From assembly GCF_002000545.1 (NCBI RefSeq), contig NZ_MLHL01000006.1:86531-150530 (forward strand): a stretch of 64,000 nt of DNA. Reading direction: 5' to 3'. The DNA comes from Rodentibacter trehalosifermentans. GTDB lineage: Bacteria > Pseudomonadota > Gammaproteobacteria > Enterobacterales > Pasteurellaceae. Shown in pieces: positions 58,849 through 64,000 of this stretch; positions within the stretch are counted from its first letter, which is position 1; each line of letters starts with the position of its first letter. The notes under the pieces are model-generated. The model did no database searches, was not told the DNA's origin, and was given only the letters and a program-made list of their open reading frames with translations. The position numbers and the translations under genes are program-made.

Positions 58849-60549
58849 TTATTGCTCTAAAATTCGATACTCCCCTTCAATAATTGCACCTTCCTTCTGC
58901 CATTCGTTAAATGCTTGTCGTCGATCAGCTGTCTGCGAATTAGTAGTTTGAATGGCTTGGAATTGTTCTTTTAGCTCAACAAATCGTGGAAAAAGTTGAC
59001 TGACAAAATTGTCATCATTCAAAGAATTCAATAACCCCTCTCTTTGCTCTTCCAACATGGTAACAATCTCTTTAACCATTATTGCAAAATCTTCTTCAGC
59101 CTTTGCTTTTTTATAAGAATCTAATAATTCTAAGCCAATGCCTACGGTAGCAAAGAACACATTTACTCGGGCTGCAAGATTTGTCGCTCCCCAAGGTTTA
59201 AATTTCAAATATTTGGCTAAATCCGCTCCGACTATTTTGCCCATTGATACAATCCCATCACGAGCAGCTAATATATGTGTACTGGTCAATTTTTGTTTGC
59301 TAAGGAAACCTAGTCCTTTACTCATCAATGTTGAACCGAGTGATGTTTCAAATCGGACCATTTCATTGTTGAAATCTAAACTGATCCTCTGCAGTGAAGT
59401 GCTGATAACTTGGCATTGTCGGTCGAATTCCTGCTCAATTCGTGTATTCAAAACTATGCCATCATTGCCTAATTCACTCTCATAAAAATCAGAAAATGTA
59501 TTTAAATCAGTTCCTTTTACCTGTCTGATTAATCCACTGAGGTAATCTAATACAAATCCTTTTAAACTTGCCCGCACATTATTAATACGGGCGGCCATAG
59601 GCTCCAATTCTGTGCTCAAATGCTGGGTAATATTAGCCAAATGTTCCAGCTCTACATCAAGTGTTTCTTGTGTTTTCTTTAAAATTGGTAATTGCTTACC
59701 CAAAACATCTTGAATCATACTTTTTTGTGCCTCAAATACAATCGGCATTACACCTCCATTCTTTTCAATGGTATGGCGTGTTGCATCTTGAAGTGTACTG
59801 ATACGAGATAATTTTTTAAACTCATCCAAATTATCCAGCCAATAATCAGTACCTTCCCCAAATGGATTTGCAGAGACACCAACAATTTTAATTTGTTCGG
59901 CTTCTTTTTCTGTCAATCCGATCATGCTTTTCAGACGGCTTAAAACATTTTCCGTCTTAGTTTTCAAATTTTCACGGTAATCCCAGTCATCCTCAACATC
60001 TGCAACCTCATCAAACCGACTGAGTACAAATACTGTCCGCGGCAATAAATTTAAATCACGGAACAGCCATTGCAAATCCTCCTGATGGCTCTCTTTGATA
60101 GGATTCGCCGAATTCATCACATATAAAACCAAATGCGCTTCACTAACATATTTTTTGGTCATTTCTTTATATTTTTCAATCTGACCGACACCGTTTTGCT
60201 GCTCTTTAAAACCAAATAATCCGGGCGTATCAATAAGCTCGATTTCACCATCAACCGTATAAATCTTCACCTCATTAGAAGATTCCTGCTGGCTGATCTT
60301 CATACTTTGGTCTAAACGCTCTAACCAAGCCGAAGCAATGGAGGTTTTACCTTCAGAAAAGCCGCCTATCAAAGCCACTTTCAAGACACTACCTTCAACT
60401 GATTTTGCAGCCGTATTCAATTTTTCTAATAGATCCGGATTTGGGCTCAACCCAAATTCTCGCCCTCTCTCAATGAACTGTCCCAATTTTTTCAACATTT
60501 TTTGGGATTTTTCCTGCTGGATTTTAAAAGTATTTAATGTATTAGACAT
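58849..60549 (-). CDS. Dynamin-like GTPase, LeoA/HP0731 type
   Basis: A 566-residue protein. GTPase motifs: G1 G-G-F-S-E-G-K-T-S near residue 64, G3 D-T-P-G-L-F-G near 108, G4-like S-R-F-D-E near 180. A long helical stalk follows, with a hydrophobic patch near 430-480 that may bind membrane. Length and N-terminal pattern fit LeoA, a dynamin-like protein of enterotoxigenic E. coli involved in secretion, and related Helicobacter proteins. ATG 60549 has AAGGAAAA well placed. Next to a second dynamin-like gene, as in leo loci. Confidence 0.8.
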   Translation of the reverse strand: MSNTLNTFKIQQEKSQKMLKKLGQFIERGREFGLSPNPDLLEKLNTAAKSVEGSVLKVALIGGFSEGKTSIASAWLERLDQSMKISQQESSNEVKIYTVDGEIELIDTPGLFGFKEQQNGVGQIEKYKEMTKKYVSEAHLVLYVMNSANPIKESHQEDLQWLFRDLNLLPRTVFVLSRFDEVADVEDDWDYRENLKTKTENVLSRLKSMIGLTEKEAEQIKIVGVSANPFGEGTDYWLDNLDEFKKLSRISTLQDATRHTIEKNGGVMPIVFEAQKSMIQDVLGKQLPILKKTQETLDVELEHLANITQHLSTELEPMAARINNVRASLKGFVLDYLSGLIRQVKGTDLNTFSDFYESELGNDGIVLNTRIEQEFDRQCQVISTSLQRISLDFNNEMVRFETSLGSTLMSKGLGFLSKQKLTSTHILAARDGIVSMGKIVGADLAKYLKFKPWGATNLAARVNVFFATVGIGLELLDSYKKAKAEEDFAIMVKEIVTMLEEQREGLLNSLNDDNFVSQLFPRFVELKEQFQAIQTTNSQTADRRQAFNEWQKEGAIIEGEYRILEQ

Positions 60550-60560
60550 TTCCATTTTCC

Positions 60561-62759
60561 TTAATATTTAATTTGTTGAGAAATAAGCTGTAATTCTTTA
60601 TTGGCTGAATCCAACACTTCTATAACTGCTTTGTACTGCTTCAGAGGAGTTTCCAATTCTAGAATAACCGGCTGGATTTGCTCACGCATACCATTTTTAA
60701 TTTTATCTAAAATTTTATTTATTTCAGGTTCCATTCGGGATTTTGCCTCTCTAATTGCCTTATCTGCCTGCTTACGCTGTTGCGATTGCTTATAAGATGA
60801 GCTGAAAAAGCCGATCACTGATTTTGCAGCACCAATTAATGCTCCTAATAAAGCCAATACGCCACCGACAAATGCTAATGTCCAACCAACAGGATTACTC
60901 GCAACTAAAATAGCCCCGGTAACGACACCAACACCGCTTGAAATCAACCCAAACAGCTTCACACCGTTATCTACTTTGATTTCCATATCGAATTTATCCA
61001 AAGTCAACGAATGATTTTGTATTTTGACAATATTTTTCAAATGATTATTTGCACGCTTAATGATATTTGAAATTTCAGTTTCAAAAGTTGTTGCTTCTTT
61101 TTCAATTTTCTTACGAAGATTATCTTCCAAGTTTTTGGCCTGTAAATCCATTGAGTTTCTCAAGTAATGTTTAAATTCATCATTACTAATGTCTGAATCA
61201 ATTGCTTCATAAATTTGCTCACCTACATCCCTTTCAAAATTGCGAATGATTTTACTGCCTACAACATTCAAACTACCTTCAAATTGTTCCAGTAATACTT
61301 TGATTTGCACCTGGGCATTTTGAACTTCAGAACGAATTTCTTTACGTTCAATATCAAATTTCTGATTTAATGTTGTCAATTCAGAAATGGCACTTTCCAG
61401 AACCTTACCAGCTTTATTTTTATTAGAGCGTTTGATTTTATCCTGGTAATTACCAATAATTGTGGAAGAGAGTTTTTCCGCAAAATTTTTCAAACCACTC
61501 AATTCCAATACTTTTTCTTTTGAAGTAAAGCGCGCCAAAAATTTTCTTTGTTCGTCTGCCTCTTTACTACCGGGAACAATGCATTGTGTTAAAGCCAGAT
61601 AAGCCGGTCTTGCGCTGACGACTAGACTTTGACAATATTTATCTTCCAATTCGATTTTTAACTTGTTATCCAAAGCACGCAGTCCTTCTTCCTCATCCTG
61701 ATTGATTAGCGGTATTTTTAATTGCCGTGGATTATTAACAGCATGGTTATAAATTGTCCATACTTCCGTCTGCACACCCAACTGCTCCTTCATTTTTTCC
61801 ATGGTTCCTTTTTTACCTGATTCGCCTTCATGCGTTTGCGGAGGGCGTGGCGTGCGTGTTACATAGAAAACTGCATGGGCTTTTTTTATTGCTTCTTCAA
61901 TGGGGCGAAGAACAATATTTTCATCACCTTCAATGCCCGGAACATCAATTAAAGAAAATTCATGTTCTTTATACTTAAAATCAAAAGACGTATTATCTCG
62001 AGTAAAATCAGAACGACCATCGCCAATAATTTGGCCGTCTGCAAATTGTTTCAGCTTCTCAGCTTCCTTCAATATCCGTGCATTTTCACTTTCAGCTTTT
62101 TGTTTAGTTTGCTCTAAAGATTGTAGTTTTTGCTCCATCTCAGCTGAACCTTTATGTTTTTCTTGCTGAATTTCGCTTAACGTTTTTTTAGCAGCTGCCA
62201 ATTCAAATTTTTCTTTTGGTGCGGAAAACCAAGAAATCAAGCGTTGCCACCAATTTTGCTTAGCCTTAATTTCTACCAACAGATCATTTAAGCGGTTAAC
62301 TTCCACTTCCGCTAGCATCAAGGGCTCTGCATATTTTTTAGTAAGTAGTTGTAAATTATCCTCTACATTAGCAATAGCTCGTTCGGTTTCCATAATTTCT
62401 TGGCGAATTTTGTCAAAAGAATCTTGTGTTAATCCGCTTTTTTCAGCCAGCATTTTAAATTGACGCTGGCTTTCTAATTTGGTCGGCTCGCCTAAAAGTA
62501 AACGCAATGCTTCAATTAAAGTTGACTTACCTGCATTGGTTTCACCATAAAATGCGATAGTAAAACGCTTCCATTCACTCAACCGCTTTAATTCATCATA
62601 TTCTTTTTGGATTTGCTCATTCAAAATATTCAGATTTTTAACTGCAACGGCAACATTTTTTTCGACCTTATCATCATATTTCTGACTTGATAATCGCTGA
62701 ATAACCTGCTCAATGCTATTTTGTAGGTTTTCATAAATTAAATTGGATTGTTCGCTCAT
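60561..62759 (-). CDS. Second dynamin-like GTPase with coiled-coil insertion
   Basis: A 732-residue protein. G1 is G-E-T-N-A-G-K-S-T near residue 73; G3 is D-V-P-G-I-E-G near 270. The roughly 195 residues between are mostly a heptad-like coiled coil holding an aromatic patch (W-W-Q-R-L-I-S-W-F), an unusual insertion. A C-terminal hydrophobic region (about 625-680: G-L-I-S-S-G-V-G-V-V-T-G and following) could be a membrane paddle. It ends 11 bases before its partner's start. Bacterial dynamins often work as pairs. No catalytic loss is obvious. Confidence 0.78.
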   Translation of the reverse strand: MSEQSNLIYENLQNSIEQVIQRLSSQKYDDKVEKNVAVAVKNLNILNEQIQKEYDELKRLSEWKRFTIAFYGETNAGKSTLIEALRLLLGEPTKLESQRQFKMLAEKSGLTQDSFDKIRQEIMETERAIANVEDNLQLLTKKYAEPLMLAEVEVNRLNDLLVEIKAKQNWWQRLISWFSAPKEKFELAAAKKTLSEIQQEKHKGSAEMEQKLQSLEQTKQKAESENARILKEAEKLKQFADGQIIGDGRSDFTRDNTSFDFKYKEHEFSLIDVPGIEGDENIVLRPIEEAIKKAHAVFYVTRTPRPPQTHEGESGKKGTMEKMKEQLGVQTEVWTIYNHAVNNPRQLKIPLINQDEEEGLRALDNKLKIELEDKYCQSLVVSARPAYLALTQCIVPGSKEADEQRKFLARFTSKEKVLELSGLKNFAEKLSSTIIGNYQDKIKRSNKNKAGKVLESAISELTTLNQKFDIERKEIRSEVQNAQVQIKVLLEQFEGSLNVVGSKIIRNFERDVGEQIYEAIDSDISNDEFKHYLRNSMDLQAKNLEDNLRKKIEKEATTFETEISNIIKRANNHLKNIVKIQNHSLTLDKFDMEIKVDNGVKLFGLISSGVGVVTGAILVASNPVGWTLAFVGGVLALLGALIGAAKSVIGFFSSSYKQSQQRKQADKAIREAKSRMEPEINKILDKIKNGMREQIQPVILELETPLKQYKAVIEVLDSANKELQLISQQIKY

Positions 62760-62833
62760 TTTTACCAACCTTTTTTAAAAAATTACTTATATTACAACTA
62801 ACAAATAGGAATAAGACCTTATATTTTGTATCG

Positions 62834-63733
62834 TCAATGTTGCTTTTTACCGGGTAAATTCACATATACCCGTAATTTCTCCACCATTTTCCCTTGTAAC
62901 CCTTCCGGGCTAATAATCGTCAAATGCGGTATCCAATATTGCACTAAGGGGACGATATCCAGTTCGTGAACATTTTCACTGGATAAAATCAGTTCGCCAT
63001 TTTCTGCTTTATGTACGAGTTTTTGATTCGGCAGCAAATTTCGGCGTAAGAAATAGGGTGCGGCAAAAGCGGAGACTTTAATAATAACCTCGCTTAATTG
63101 ATTGCCATGAGAGAGACTGTCATTTTTTGTAATTTCTTCTATCAATTTTGGATTAGGTGTGAAAAATTCATCTAAAATTTCGACCGCACTTAATTGGGTA
63201 AAACAAAAGGTTTTTTGCCTGTCTTGATCTGTACCAATGAGATACCAAATACCGTTTTTATTAATCAGGCTATAAGGCGCGATTTTGTAATATTTGCCTT
63301 CTTCGGCATTCAGTTTGGTATATTTAAAACTGATGAAATTTCGTTGCTGAATGGCTTTTTATAGTTGGTTAAATTCTTTTTCAAGATGATGAATACTTTC
63401 ATATTGAAAGCCTTTGATTTGTACGCTTTGGGTGAGCTTTTCTTGATAAAACTGCCGGTCAATTTTAGGGAATAAATCCGCCACGCTGACAAAAAGGGCA
63501 AAGCGTTGAATATCTTCTTCTGTGAGAAATCCTAATTTTTGGCGGTTGATTTTGTAATATCTCGCCCCTTTTTCTTCCCATTCGAGAAAATCAAAGCGAT
63601 TGATATCACGCTGAATGGTGCGTAATGATACGTTAAATTCTTCTGAGAGTTGATGGATATCAAGGCGGATTCCTTGATTGAGCTTGCTTAATATTTTCGC
63701 TAAACGTTGTGCAAGTTGGTTGTTCTTTTTCAT
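62834..63733 (-). pseudogene. WYL-domain transcriptional regulator interrupted by a stop codon
   Basis: The frame from ATG 63733 encodes an HTH (residues about 1-60: L-A-K-I-L-S-K-L-N-Q-G and V-S-L-R-T-I-Q-R-D-I) followed by the WYL region, then TAA at 63359-63361, after which the same frame stays open to 62834. The downstream part has F-I-S-F-K-Y-T-K, Y-K-I-A-P-Y-S-L and W-Y-L-I-G-T-D, the core of a WYL domain. One base change removes the stop, giving about 299 residues. It lies just upstream of the dynamin operon it probably controlled. Confidence 0.85.
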
Positions 63734-63982
63734 TTTTTAAATCATTACGGGGTGGTGCGTATAATTTATCAGAAATTTTTCTGCACCATACGTCAGGTTG
63801 TGTCGCAGATAAAAAATATTGATTGTTTTTTTACTTTTAATGAGTTGAGGTTTTAAAATTTAGTCGGTGATTAATCGGCTTAATTATCAAATTTACCGAT
63901 GTGATTTTTTCTTAGAGAGAGGATTGGATTTGAAAAAAGTGGTTGTGAAATAATAGATTTTTTAGAGAAGAAAGACGATGAT

Positions 63983-64000
63983 TTGATTGATTGATTGATT
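63983..64000. repeat. GATT tetranucleotide tract at the window edge
   Basis: Four perfect GATT units (63985-64000) preceded by TT, running off the window. On the minus strand it reads as CAAT, the repeat unit of phase-variable lic genes in H. influenzae. Whether it lies in a gene cannot be seen. Confidence 0.7.

Noticed and set aside
1..64000. CRISPR arrays, IS elements, rRNA genes
   Set aside because: No regularly spaced direct repeats, no transposase frames and no rRNA-like sequence were seen.

Overview
The window is a Pasteurellaceae chromosome segment, most likely Haemophilus. The Hin-type DNA uptake signal (AAGTGCGGT and its complement) recurs through most of it, and the uvrB, ettA and nickel-transporter neighbourhood resembles that of Haemophilus influenzae. 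The species cannot be fixed from sequence alone. About 29.8 kb is the right part of an integrative conjugative element (ICE) of the ICEHin1056 type; the rest is resident chromosome.

ICE, 1-29774. 1-6350 (+) and 11695-7855 (-) carry mating-pair formation genes: a TraB-like protein, a lipoprotein, a TraC/VirB4 ATPase, a TraG N-terminal protein, and on the other strand a TrbC-like, a TraU-like and a large periplasmic protein fused to a lysozyme domain. Between them are small ribbon-helix-helix genes that look like toxin-antitoxin remnants. 12-15.6 kb holds maintenance genes (ArdC, DUF29, a methylase-like protein), several preceded by tandem hairpin leaders that can hide the ribosome binding site. 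15.6-20.5 kb is variable cargo: a regulator, RdgC with two small partners, and an AAA ATPase plus PIN protein. Then come the MobH relaxase and a tyrosine integrase (frameshifted as written). The right end is a 58-nt tRNA-Leu 3' fragment followed by intact tRNA-Lys.

The most notable content is the cassette at 24.1-29.3 kb between integrase and attachment site. Five tightly coupled genes on the minus strand encode homologues of NtdA, NtdB and NtdC in that order (the glucose-6-phosphate to kanosamine pathway of Bacillus subtilis), followed by a SemiSWEET-type sugar transporter and an FMO-type flavin monooxygenase. A perfect CRP site lies upstream in a class I position. I infer a mobile, catabolite-controlled pathway making and exporting kanosamine or an N-oxidised derivative. 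The cassette lacks uptake signals and is flanked by two diverged copies of the integrase 3' end.

Chromosome, 29.8-64 kb. In order: SirB-like protein; a phase-variable FkbM methyltransferase (seven TGGC units, out of frame); ettA; a five-gene operon of unknown function whose promoter has a T12 tract between -35 and -10; a candidate FnrS-like anaerobic small RNA; nickel transport genes; tRNA-Asn; uvrB; a surface-polysaccharide locus (flippase, pyruvyltransferase, polymerase, three glycosyltransferases); mltB; a P19/FTR1 iron-uptake operon; and a defence-like operon with two dynamin-like GTPases, a HEPN protein, a zinc ribbon and a WYL regulator broken by a stop codon.
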